Assembly: GCA_034190875.2 (NCBI GenBank)
Contig: CM067357.1
Coordinates: 16,624,676-16,688,675 of the forward strand
Source of the DNA: Urechis unicinctus
Lineage: Eukaryota; Annelida; Polychaeta; Xenopneusta; Urechidae
Length of the DNA stretch: 64,000 bases
Reading direction: 5' to 3'
The notes beneath the pieces are model-generated. The model was not told the origin of the DNA. It was given only the letters and a program-made list of their open reading frames with translations, and searched no databases. Below are positions 12,850-25,269 of this stretch, piece after piece; position 1 is the stretch's first letter; each line of letters opens with the position of its first letter. The position numbers and the translations under genes were made by a program.

Positions 12850-14463
12850 AACCAACAGGCATTGCTAAGAAAAGACTCTCCAGAAAGTGTCCCTATTGTT
12901 GGAAAAATCAAAGCAACTTAACGAGGCATCTTAAACAACAGCATAAAGAACACAAGGAAGTAGCAGCCATTGTGGACAGCAATATGTCAGCATTGAATGC
13001 ACGCAGAGCATTTGCCAAGAAACGTAATGCAGGCATCTTAGCTAGGAACAAAGCCCAAGTCATGGCTGGAGATGATGGAACTGAATCAAATCAGTATCTT
13101 CAGCAGACTCTTGACAAGTCAGAAGCAGTCGTGCACTGCAATGTTTGTAGTGGCAGTTACTCAAACAAGTACTTCTATCGCCACAAGTTGATCTGTAAGA
13201 AGTCAGAGTCTAATAGGCCTGCACAACCAGTTTTAACCACCCTTTTGGGCATTAAGGAAACTGATGATTTTCTTGATGTATTAAGCAGGTTCCAGACCAA
13301 TGAAATTGGCCACACATGTCGCACAGACGAAACAATCAAATTAATTGGCAGGCATTTGTAGCAGAAGGATAAAACAAAGGTGGACAAGCATGATGAAGTA
13401 AGAAAAAGTGTAATGTCGTATATGAGAAACTTGGCCAACCTGTATCTCATCTTCAAAAGTTGTGCAAAGAATGACAGCAAGTTTCAGGATGCAGCTAATA
13501 TGTATGACCGTAAACACTGGAGTGCTCCTCAGGAGGCAATAGTAAATGTCACTACCAATGATCTGGAAACACATGAAAAACCAATCAAGTATGGCTTATA
13601 AAACACCCTGTATTACCTGCTAATTAAGGCAGCTGATGTTCTGCTGGGCAATGAGTTGGCTCAAAAGGGTCAGGAAATGAAAGTTCAAGAAATCAAAAAC
13701 TTTTTGATTCTGCTCAAACACAACCAGAACAGTCTGTTTGGTGATTCTAAGTATTTGATAAATAAAGCCAGACAAGAAAAACTCAGACTTCCTGAAAGAA
13801 CACCACCTGAAAAAACCATGAGTGTTCTTCGTAATTACACGCTAGATAGAATCAATGAATTGGTTGCAGCTAATGAAATTGGCAAGACAGAGTATGTTGA
13901 AATGAGAAATTTAGTTTGTTGTCGGATGACATTGTTTAATGCTAGGCGTGGAGGTGAGGCTTCAAGGCTGAAAGTGAGTCAATGGATGAACAGATCAAAG
14001 TGGTTAGACAGTGATCAAGTGAAGCAACTCTCAGATGAAGAACAACAGTGGTTCAAAGAATTGACCATCTTGTATTATCCCAAATGACTTAGTGGCCGCT
14101 ATTGAGATACTTATATCTCCTGATATCAGGAAAAGGGCTGGGGTTCTGGATGAAAATGACTTTTTGTTCCCTAGTACAGGTTCCACTCTACACTGTGGTG
14201 GATAGAATACTACCAAATATGTTTGCATACAAGCAGGAATACAAACAGACCTGATTAATGCTACCAACCAGAGAGGTAGACTATCTACCTTGTATGCTGC
14301 CCAAGACATACAAGAGAATCAACGGGAGTTTTTTTTTACTCGCACATGGGGCATAGTGCTCAGGTGAATGCTGGCACATATCAAAGACCACTCGCTGTGC
14401 AAGCCGTCACAAGAGTCGGGAGCTACCTATTGACTGTGGATAGTCAGCTAGCTGGGGAAAGAG
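12850..14463 (+). pseudogene. Main exon: two atypical zinc fingers and recombinase-like core
   Basis: It begins after ACACAG. The first finger is CPYC-x9-H-x4-H, near 12886-12943. The second is CNVC with a distal His and Cys (RHKLIC), near 13138-13195. The segment with DKHDEVRKSV and the long helical stretch after it lead to the box NARRGGE at 13938-13958, which would hold the first catalytic Arg of a tyrosine recombinase. Beyond a frameshift near 14075 come FPSTGS, an in-frame TAG at 14203, and TNQRGRLSTLYAA, where the family usually has Lys and an MRHR-like box. So the Lys and a His appear lost. After a one-base shift at the T-run near 14335 come HMGHS and a Tyr in AGTYQRP, the expected positions of the last His and the nucleophile. 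It also has stops at 13359 (TAG) and 13599 (TAA). Confidence 0.65.
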
Positions 14464-14546
14464 GTGAGTTATTATCTCAGTTATGCTGTCATATGTTTGC
14501 TCTGATAAACTGTAAATTATAAATGAATATAACATGTAACTTCTAG

Positions 14547-14850
14547 ATTATGATGATTCATTTATTAAGAAGGCTCTTGTAGCAGCATTGTCATTTGAGG
14601 ACAAAGCCAGTAAAATTGTTCTGGACATGTGGAACAAGATGTACTTGATTTCTCAAAATGCTAAGGCGTTAACAATTGAAAGTCCAGTCACTTAATCAAG
14701 CAATTATTTGCAATTATATTTCAGTCACCCCTTTACTGAGTGCTGATGCTCCAGACCCTGGTCCATCCTCTTCTTATGAGCATGCCACTACTAAAGGTCC
14801 TGTCACTAATGATGATTCAACAATGTTGTCTGATGGATCTGTTGAAACAG
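14547..14850 (+). pseudogene. Two linker exons (14547-14681 and 14725-14850)
   Basis: The first follows CTTCTAG and encodes 45 codons including DDSFIKKALVAALSFEDKAS. Its donor, GAAA/GTCCAG, is weak but keeps phase 1. The second follows ATTTCAG, is 126 bases long, encodes a Pro/Ser/Asp-rich segment (ADAPDPGPSSS) and ends at ACAG/GTTGGA. They would form a flexible acidic linker between the recombinase-like core and the basic C-terminus. Confidence 0.5.
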
Positions 14851-15099
14851 GTTGGATACTCTATGACATTCCTATAAATTGGATAAAAGTGCATTATATC
14901 CATTGCTTCTGAAATATTTAAAGATAATGCTACTATAAGCTGATCACTACTCAGTGCTTTATCTGTCAGCTATTTATTTACACATTGTGTGGCATATTTC
15001 CACCTTTGTCTTCAAATGTTTCATAAGTGGCTTTGGAGTCATTATTATACAAATAGGATTGTGTATATTGTCCCTACACTACAGTTTTATGCATATTAG

Positions 15100-16019
15100 G
15101 CAGCCAAACACTGATTGAGGACTCACCCCAATGTTCTACCTCTGAGGATACTGGTATTAAGATCACTTCTGATGAAGATAGCTGTCCTGTGGTTAACAGC
15201 AGTGAGTCAATGCCAACTTTCTGATCTCATTTATCTGTTTTACAGGCTGTCAGCTGTTAAACTTCTTTATTATTTGGGGATCATCTCTCAATTCACTAAT
15301 AATTGTTGTGTTTTAAGTAACATCTTCATTTTGTTGGGTGGATGAGGGGGGGGGGGGTGGTGTAATTATGTTATATTGAAATTACTTTCATATTTCACCA
15401 ATCATTCCTGAATGTTTGACTGAAATGATTTATAGGATATATTTTGCATCAGTTAAAAGGGCAAGATGGACCACAACTCAAACAAAGCTCATCCAAACAG
15501 AGATCAAGAAGTGGGTCCAGCTCCCAAGTCCGATAAAAAAATTACCTGGTAAACTTTATTCTTTAATTTTACTTTATTTGTAATAGTGGATGTAGCACCT
15601 TAAAAATATCAGTGGTTATCTGTTTCACAGCTTCTGGTCTTAATACCAATTTCAAACTACATGTTTTTGTAATGACATTATTACATGACAGGTATGGGCA
15701 TCTTGATACTTTTGTTTATTGTATACATTTAGTCTTTAATTTGCATTTTCTATTTTCTATTTCCTTTATTAAGCGTCTTTTATGGATATATTCTCGTTCT
15801 GCTAATTGGTGTAAAATGTGGTTTATTATTATAGGGAAGAAGTTGATGGAGTCGTTCATGGAGACCAAGGATTGGCCCTTCAGTTACTCACAAGTTCGGA
15901 CAAAGATCATGAATGAACAGAGGAAATGTCAACTCAGTTTACTATACCTGTTGGAAGATATTATTGTTAGTATTACTGCTTTACTTGTTCAATATCCCAT
16001 TAAGTTAATAACATTGTAG
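15100..16019 (+). pseudogene. Three C-terminal exons (15100-15201, 15453-15548, 15835-16019)
   Basis: The first, 102 bases between ATTAG and GTGAGT, is acidic (SEDTGIKITSDEDS). The second follows CATCAG, encodes KRARWTTTQTK and ends with KKLPG at donor GTAAAC. The third follows TTATAG, encodes KKLMESFMETKDWPFSYSQV and a basic segment, and ends in TAG at 16017. From memory, related proteins end with the same KR-x-W then KLPGKK pattern, a short helical region that may bind DNA. All junctions are phase 1. The hydrophobic tail after QRKCQLSL may mean the original stop has been lost and the end extended. Confidence 0.6.
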
Positions 16020-16236
16020 CGTCTTTCTTATAAGTCAAACAGTGTCTTTTTTATTCTATTTCACCAGTACATTGCATGTAATTTTTATTACTAATTTTCT
16101 ACCCCTATGTATAACATATGTAACCTTATCAGAGGCCCAGTTGTTAATGCTGCCAGTAAAACTTTGTAAGCAAGTTTTGTAACTGTCTGAATTAACTTTT
16201 CCTGTGAAAAGCTTATTTGTCTCTTGCATATTTTTG

Positions 16237-16279
16237 AATAAAAATGAATAATTCCTGTTTCTGTTAATATTACAATAAA
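16237..16279 (+). terminator. Candidate polyadenylation signals
   Basis: AATAAA occurs at 16237-16242 and 16274-16279, about 220-260 bases after the last stop of the recombinase-like locus. That is a sensible distance for its 3' end. Confidence 0.4.
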
Positions 16280-16417
16280 TATAATCAATTTAAACAAATT
16301 TCACCTAAATTACTTACATTTTATATACAGATATTTAATTCGGGTGCCATTTACAACTTCTCTTTCTATTTGAGTTATAATTCAAGTTGATATAGTAACT
16401 TATACTCATTTTGTCCA

Positions 16418-16880
16418 TAATGGTTGTGTATGTAGTCGAAGTGATTGTATGTAACACTTTGGTTGTGTATATAGTATGAGTCAAATTGGTTGTATATATA
16501 GTATGTAACAATATGGTTGATGTTTTGCATGACCATTGGTGCTTGACTTTTTTGAACCGCCTTTTTTGAACCAAAAAAAACATATAATCTCTCCCGCTAA
16601 AATGTTTATAAAAATTAACTTAATTTGACTGCTGCAAATCATCATTCAACTACGATAACATATGTTAAAAATGATTTGTCATTGGCATGATGTGTTTCAG
16701 ACAAAAAACCCAAAATGGTGGTATATATGGATATTGTACAAAATGGTATATATCTCTCTATCTATCTATCTATTGTTCGATTCGCCCGCCGGCCCGTCTG
16801 TCTGCCTTCCTGCCTGTCGGCCTGCTTGCCTCCTAATTTGCCTGCCTGCCTCCCTCCCCGCCTCCTTCTTTTTCTCCATA
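16418..16880. repeat. Low-complexity cluster: short GTTGTRTATATAG repeats, then CTAT and CCTG tracts
   Basis: At 16418-16518 the block TTGGTTGTRTATATAGTATG recurs imperfectly about three times. At 16750-16775 there is a short CTAT run, followed by a CCTG/CCTC-rich pyrimidine tract to about 16870. These are simple-repeat products without coding meaning. Confidence 0.6.
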
Positions 16881-16924
16881 TCTGCCCGCCCTTCCATTGC
16901 TGTTAATTACTAAGCGTTGCTTTC

Positions 16925-19515
16925 AGTATGTATGAAGAAAATTGGAAACTGTTTTCCATATTTCTAGCTTCGCTTGCAACTGTCTGTTCTCAACTGAAAT
17001 ACGATGCGATTTCGAGAATGCGATTGAAGAGTTATACTTAAATGTCCTAACAAGGCAATACTGTATAAGAGAAAATGTGAACATAATGAAAATTCAATCA
17101 AGGAATATTATTGAACATGTCGATCACTATTTCAACAGGGTGCCAAGTGTCAGATTATGTTTATTAATCTAACGCCACGTTGCACCAGTTAAATGAAAGA
17201 TTAAATGGCTCATCGCAGGCGCATGAATTAACAAACCAGAATAAACCGGATATTGCATTGTGAAAAGTTTTTTTTCCGATTAAGCAACACAGACTGGAGG
17301 TCCAGACTGCATGCACATCGAAACTCGTCAGTCCTCATTCGCTCAATGCGTGTTGTTGGTATTATTGCTTGCCTATTCGTTAAACATCCGACACTTTATC
17401 TAAAAGGTTGCCTTCACTTTAATCACTAGGAAGACAGCTTCACTCCGCTATTTTGCTATTTAACCCGCGCACTATTAATTGAGCATTTCGATTTCATAAA
17501 TTGTCTTCATTACCAGAGCCTAATAATAAGACAGACCAATTTAATTGCCCGCTGGACGTGATCAGCGTTAACAAAATAGATTTCTTACATTAATTAAATA
17601 CTTGTTCAAACCATTCGTCAGTCTTGCCCAGAGTAAAACCTCATAAGTATATTACATGTTTTGGAATGCACGCTACACAGCTGCTGATATAATGCAACAA
17701 GATGAGCATGGTTTCACTGTCAATCCAGACCCTGCTTGGTAGTCATATCTGTATTCGTATTTCGTGAATACCACATTTTGTGCAAAACCTCCGCTACTCC
17801 AGGGATCAACGTAACTATATGAACGTATGAACACTTACTGCTAGCTTGTTGACAGACCATGGCAATAGGTGTAACTTATACTATGCGGTAATACTGGCAT
17901 AACCCCAAAAAGCCTGCAGATACAAAACTAACCATAAACATTGAGTGGCTTTGGTCGTTCTGAAAGTGGTCATTTTAACAGGTTAATGATATTCAGAGAT
18001 GTTATCGAACTAGTCAATGACTAGGTTTCTCTTCTTTCCCCTTTGTAACCGTTTGACGAACAAGCACAGGTTGTTTAAGAAACGAAAATCAATCATATGT
18101 TAGTAGTAAAGAACAACTAATGGCACAAGCTGGTTGCCTATTTACATGGAAATTTCACATTCATAGCTAAAAAGGGGTCGTTAAAAACGGCGATTGAACT
18201 GCAATCAGTGCGTTGACGTCAATTCTGCAATATAACTTAGCGCAGCATCCTACATATTTACGTTGCAAAACCGAATATAAAACCTGCCAACAGGCTTACA
18301 TCGGGACATGCTGCTGTGAGCTAAGGGTTTTATATTATACCCAATATAACCATGTTGCAGCTTATTTCTGTGTAGTCCATGGCAAACGCATGATTGTCAT
18401 GATGCTGTGATTGACGATCGTATCACCATAGTGCCTCTGTAGTGAATGACGTATTTAACACGGTGTCACGTATAGATCACTAAAGCAATTGGTAGAGTGG
18501 TCTCTGATTCTTCTGGGGATAGTTTGATCTCAATATCCATTATTAGCAACAGTGCTTGATCATAATGGAATTTTATGCTTCGTGCCGATTATTTGTAATA
18601 ATAGTTAATTCTTTTCATTCATCACGGCATAGCAGAAGGCAAAGTTTGTGGTAGGATCAGTTTGCATTACAACAAAAATTCGTTAAAGCCTTAAGGTTAA
18701 CGTGGTGTTTAGTGCCACATACCCCGTACTTCTACATGTAAAACCAAACTAATTATCATGTCATAATGCAAACCAAGCAATCGGATGCATATTTTGAATC
18801 AAATTGCTTGCTAATGTGTAATCAACTGCTCACATGTGGTAAATCATCTAAAATGCCATTTTACCTGCCTTGTTTCCCGAACCGGAAATTTTTTGACGTA
18901 ACCGGGGTGAAACGTTACGTCTTTAAAATCTATGCAGAGAAAATAACCCCGAAATGTAACGACAACTCTTCAGCATATTTGATTTTGTTATTCAACCAAC
19001 ATTATAAAAGCCCTTCCGCTGCTTGCACCTACCCATGCCCACACAAGTATTGCGTCGCTCATGAGCGTACGATAACTGATGTTCAGCACTAGATCCAACA
19101 GCATGATTCTCAGATCACTAGAGTTTCAATTGGCGTTGGGTATTATTGAATATGATGTCATAAAAATATGCAATTGCAAAGAGACACTGCGCGCGTCGGT
19201 GAACAAATCTCTCCGATGACAGCATAAGGCCCAGGCCAACATCCTTAGTACACCCTTTCAAAAGCAGTCACTCAGCATCAGTGTTCGTAATGTTATTCAG
19301 ATTTGTAGGTCACGGTGTGAATAAGAGAGTACAATAGGGCAGTCTTAGTGATGGATTGCTCTTTGAATATGCCCGTTCCCTAGTTCATTTAACCTAGTCG
19401 AGCAGACAAAACGGCGCAGCTTGCGGTCATGTCGTGTTTAATGCATCAAATCACATGTGATATATGAGCATTACACTTAATCATCGTGAACCAGGTCCAA
19501 AGATTGATCAAAGAT
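16925..19515. other. Intergenic DNA, CpG-normal, no recognised gene
   Basis: CG dinucleotides return to ordinary density: I counted about 33 in 17161-18160 against about 5 in 11521-12520. Short frames such as 18766-19092 are unassigned. The only recognisable item is the tRNA-like block at 18484-18540. Confidence 0.55.
18484..18540 (+). repeat. tRNA-like block (decayed tRNA or SINE head)
   Basis: The stretch reads CAATTGGTAGAGTGGTCTC, then GATTCTTCTGGGGATAG, then TTTGATCTC. It resembles a tRNA D-arm with an A-box-like GGTAGAGTGG, an anticodon region and a degraded B box (usually GGTTCGAATC). Acceptor-stem pairing is not evident, so it is more likely a tRNA-derived SINE head or pseudo-tRNA than a working gene. 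Confidence 0.35.
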
Positions 19516-19518
19516 ATA

Positions 19519-20825
<1,307 letters not shown>

Positions 20826-20829
20826 TTTT

Positions 20830-20925
20830 AGGGGATGACAGTGTATTGTTGGTAAGAAACGAGGTCGTTCAACCTCCAGAGATCCACATGAAACTTAAGT
20901 AGCTTTATTATCACTACGATGGCGT
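20830..20925 (+). repeat. Dispersed repeat, copy 2 (partner at 480-575)
   Basis: Same orientation as copy 1 and about 20 kb away. It shares GAAACGAGGTCGTTCAA and the flanking blocks described there. Similarity fades after TATCA-TAAGGTGGC / TATCACTACGATGGC. Confidence 0.7.
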
Positions 20926-20929
20926 ACAT

Positions 20930-23255
20930 ATAAATAAGGAAAGAAAATGGGTTTGCATAGCCATATTAAAACCCAGCGGAGGGTATAATCGGTGACATAT
21001 TGAGGCACGAGAGGGATTTACAAATTCGAGATCCGTAGCTCAACAGCGAGCGATATTAGCGTAAGGATCAGATAAATGCCTGATCAACGTACAGCGTCAG
21101 GACGGCCGCATGGAAGTCAATGCGATGCAGCTGGTAGATATTAAATAAAGCTAGTTATAAACGTTCTACTAAGTCAATCGTCTTAGGTGAAGGTCATAAT
21201 GGGGATTTTGTATTGACTTACAAAGAACCACTTTGATTGAATGAGTTTCTGCATCTCTCGGTGCAATAAGCAGGCACACTTTGTATTTTCTTCGTGGAAA
21301 GAAGTAATCCTTATTAACAATGAGTCAATGGGGTTTGCATTGTAGAATAAATCATCTTATATTGTCACGTGTTACAAATATTCGGCGAATGAGTTGGCAA
21401 CAATCATAAATATGAGTGTTTGTCTAATTAAGAGACTTGAACACCTACTTCTCATCGCATGGCGTTTAATAGAAGATGTTTTGCTTGAAACACTTATCTT
21501 AATTGGATTTTTGTCACTATTGGCTACCCGGTCAATTATAAGAGTTCCGTTGAAGTTCTAGACTGTCTATGCAAAGTTCGGTCCGTCCATCAGCCCGTTC
21601 ACGGACATTCGATCCCGTCATTCCCACATTCTCAGTGAGCTCCTGTCCAGTCAACTCGGCGTCGTAACTGTTTTCATTGCGTTCTTGTGACTCATTGCCG
21701 ACCAGATACAACTTCAAAGCGTCGATTACCGAACGTGTGGCGTTGTGTGTATGCACAAACTAGACATTGACCAGAGCGACACCTACGTGCCAATCTGCGT
21801 CTGCCACTGAGTTAATCAAGGTCATTCGAGTACGGCTCGTTTCGAGGTCAAACTTTATTCCACTCTTGTAAGAATGTGGAAGCGCGATGCTCGTTGTGAA
21901 CAGGCAAGAGCAAATTTGCTGGCTTGGAGATCGTTTGCATCCCCATCAACATCTCTAACCACCGCGTTCCAACCACGTTTTATTGACTATTCACTGTCGT
22001 GTTACTGTTACTTCTCTCTATGATGAGTGATATATGGGAGAGGTGGCTGTCGTATCGTGATCTGTGGGGTTGAGATGCACACGATACGCACTTGTGATAA
22101 TGACGACTCGCAATCCAGGTGTAGGGTTTATTCTGGGAATTCTTGGAAGTGTCGCTCACGAAGCCAGCGATAGCCATCGCAGGATGCTCTACTCACAACA
22201 GCTATGGCTTCCAACGCAGTTGTCGAGTCTCAAGTCACACGTTCACGATGTAAGAGAGACCAACCTATTTCCATGACATGTTATTAGCTTTTCATATTGT
22301 CTGATTGCGTCTCTGTCGCTTGTATAATTGATCCAAACCTTTGATGGCAAGAGAAACATTCCGTGATAACAAGAGCTCGGCCAAGCTAGTCAAAACAGCT
22401 GATCCCCACGGCACCATGCATACCAGTTACGTTAAACATCGAGCTCCGAGAGATAGTCACCTGGCAAGGAGCATTCAGGAAGAAGGAATCCAAACAAATC
22501 TACAAACGTCAATGGGTAGATATGCGCATCATATTGTAATTGGTTGTGTTACTAAGTAAACTCGTGTGAGTCTTGTGGGCTGAGCGCATAAGTGTGAGTT
22601 ATGCTTCAAGCGAGGCACACACTGGAGTACGATTCGTCAACAGGACCTTCTCGTAGAATCCGTCACCACAATAACCACACAGAGGAGTTAGCCCACCAAA
22701 TGTAATGGGGGTACTCCTAACGAATGATTAGAGCTCCTCAAGGTCAGCGGGTGAATGATACACACAATGGTACATATACTATGCGCCGTGCTCATACATT
22801 ATGACCAACTATGATGCAAATCAATCTATATTGACATATTGCTTGAAGTGCTACTCATATGGAATAAGAAAGTCAAGCTGCGAGTAGCAGCATGCATGTA
22901 GATCAAATATTTTTATATCAAGTAGACGAAAATATGTCAGCGACCGATCAAAATGCAAAAATCAATTCACACCATTTGTGGTAATAGTTGTCTAAATCTG
23001 TTTACTGGATCTATATTATAGTTTTGTTATTATGAGTTCAAATGTCAGGCAAATAGTGTTCTTGCTGTTGGATGTTTTACATAGTTCATAGCCATTTTCC
23101 GCATCGTGTAGTTTGACACATACATTGACTAGCATATATCAAAACAGACGGACGCACAGATTGTCCAGATGTTTTATTCATAATATACATTCCTATTGGC
23201 TGGTAAATATTATTTCCGCTCTTAGCTCGCTAATAGCTTAATATATGCGTTCTGC
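20930..23255. other. Intergenic DNA, nothing recognised
   Basis: CpG-normal unique DNA with short unassigned frames on both strands, such as 21532-21756 on the minus strand and 22341-22559 on the plus strand. No splice-bounded exon was convincing. Confidence 0.5.
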
Positions 23256-23261
23256 AGATGG

Positions 23262-23832
23262 GTATTTACTTTCAAGTGCACCCGTCTAGTACCCATACAC
23301 CCATCTTCATCAACCCGACAAACATCAAAAACTCACTGTTATCACCCTCATTTGATCGGCAGGCATGAGTAAGCCAACTGCCCTTTATAAATGCAACACA
23401 CAGCTTATGAGATGGATTAGCAGCTTAACTTCCAGATTGATACGCCTACAATTACCGGCAGGTGCTGCAGACCGCTCTAAGGACTAGTATACACACAATC
23501 ATATTAACCCTCTGGAAATAGATTGGTTCAGTTTGGACCTCCTATGGTTTATTTTCTGATTGACACGCAATGGTATCATGTGTTTTTCAAACACAAACTT
23601 GAAGCGCGAACTTTCTTCTAATCACATGACCATAAATCACTACTATGTTTACCTCAGGTTGTTTACTGAGACGAGTGCCATAGAATAATGTGTATTTTCA
23701 GGTGTACCCAACCGTATTCACACATACCTTCAGCAACCCACCAAACATCTCATCACGCATATCTCACTTTCTTATATGATCCGCAGGCATGCGAAAGTCA
23801 ATCTACTGCTTTTACCTGCAACTAAGTGCATA
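23262..23832 (+). repeat. Diverged direct duplication (23262-23405 and 23690-23832)
   Basis: Two blocks of about 145 bases share GTATTT..TTCA, then CCCA.AC.CAT, then CAACCC.CAAACATC, then TGATC-GCAGGCATG and TGC..CTTTTA..TGCAAC in the same order. They differ at many bases and small indels. The intervening DNA is unrelated, so this is an old local duplication or two inserts of one element. Confidence 0.6.
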
Positions 23833-24124
23833 GCGGCCAAAATGCAGTTGTTTTTCACAAATATTATCTGCCATTGATCAATCCATTAAATGCTTGTAAA
23901 CTTTACACATTAAGCAGTTGGTTGCCTTTCATAAACAGTAACCCGACAAGTATATATTGGCACATTTAAGCATTGACACAGTATAACATTGTAGTATTGA
24001 CACAGTTGTACATTGCAGCCACTCAGTAACAACATTGCGGTGGGGCTCCAGCAAATGGGTATGTATAAATATAAATATATATAAATATGTATATATATAT
24101 GTATATATATGTATAAATAAATAT

Positions 24125-24312
24125 ATAGATGTTTTCTGCATCAATAAACATTAAAGTTCATTACATCACTGAATTAATACCTATATATTGTAATATCTAT
24201 GAAGTATATTCACTGACAATGAAACGAAAATACAGGCGACAGCTAGCTTTTTAAGGCTATCACACATAACAAATTTGATGAAAGTTTTTATACATGCATG
24301 CATGCGTCTTGC
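24125..24312. repeat. Dispersed repeat, copy 1 (partner at 46124-46292)
   Basis: The copy begins at TTTTCTGCATCAATAAACA and runs through TATATTGTAATATCTATGAA, TTCACTGACAATGAAACGAA and ACAGCTAG to a short CATG-rich end (ATACATGCATGCATG). The partner at 46 kb is about 90 percent similar by eye and in the same orientation. No tail or terminal inverted repeat is evident. Confidence 0.8.
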
Positions 24313-24391
24313 AGTTCACAATTACATGTAATACCAGATTATAAATAGTTATAGACGTTGACAGTAAACAGCCAAGATAAAATCACTATTG

Positions 24392-25130
24392 TACGTATGT
24401 ATGTGTGTGTGTGTTTATGTATGTATGTTTGTATGCATGTATATATGTGTGTGCATATACATGTATGTATGTATGTGCGTATATATGTATGTGGGTATGT
24501 ATGTGTATGTATGTATGTATGTATGTATGTATGTATGTATGTATGTATGTATGTATGTATGTATGTATGTATGTATGTATGTATGTATGTATGTATGTAT
24601 GTATGTATGTATGTATGTATGTATGTATGTATGTATGTATGTATGTATGTATGTATGTATGTATGTATGTGTATGTATGTATGTATGTCTGTATGTATGT
24701 ATGTATGTATGTATGTATGTGTATGTATGTATGTATGTATGTATGTCTGTATGTCTGTATGTATCTATGTATGTATGTCTGTATGTCTGTGTATGTATGT
24801 GTCTGTCTGTATGTATGTATGTATGTATGTATGTATGTATGTCTGTGTGTCTGTATGTATGTATGTCTGTCTGTCTGTCTGTATGTCTGTATGTCTGTCT
24901 GTATGTATGTATGTCTGTCTGTATGTCTGTATGTATGTATGTCTGTATGTATGTATGTATGTATGTATGTATGTATGTATGTATGTATGTATGTATGTAT
25001 GTATGTATGTATGTATGTATGTATGTATGTATGTATGTAGTATGTATGTATGTGTGTGTATGTGTTTTTATGTATGTATGTATGTATTTGTATGTATGTA
25101 TGTATGTATGTATGTATGTATGTATGTATT
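24392..25130. repeat. (ATGT)n tetranucleotide array with CTGT variants
   Basis: More than 700 bases of ATGT units. Blocks at 24690-24940 carry CTGT substitutions. The Met-Tyr-Val-Cys frames running its full length are artefacts of a stop-free unit. Confidence 0.95.
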
Positions 25131-25165
25131 TATATATGTGTGTTTATGTATGTATGTTTGTATGC

Positions 25166-25268
<103 letters not shown>

Positions 25269-25269
25269 C

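Larger units (their letters stand above)
10601..16019 (+). pseudogene. Multi-exon zinc-finger / tyrosine-recombinase-like gene, disrupted
   Basis: I reconstruct exons at 10601-11537, 11893-11940, 12520-12723, 12850-14463, 14547-14681, 14725-14850, 15100-15201, 15453-15548 and 15835-16019. Every internal junction is phase 1, which strongly supports one gene. Domain order is an octapeptide-repeat region, a classical C2H2 finger, two atypical fingers, a recombinase-like core with the box ARRGGE and a distal HMGHS, an acidic Ser/Thr-rich linker, and a basic KRARW region near the end. From memory this architecture belongs to a widespread invertebrate and fish family related to Crypton-type tyrosine recombinases. 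Stops at 13359, 13599 and 14203 and shifts near 11344, 14075 and 14335 break it. The intact splice sites argue the damage is recent, or that part of it is assembly error. Confidence 0.7.
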
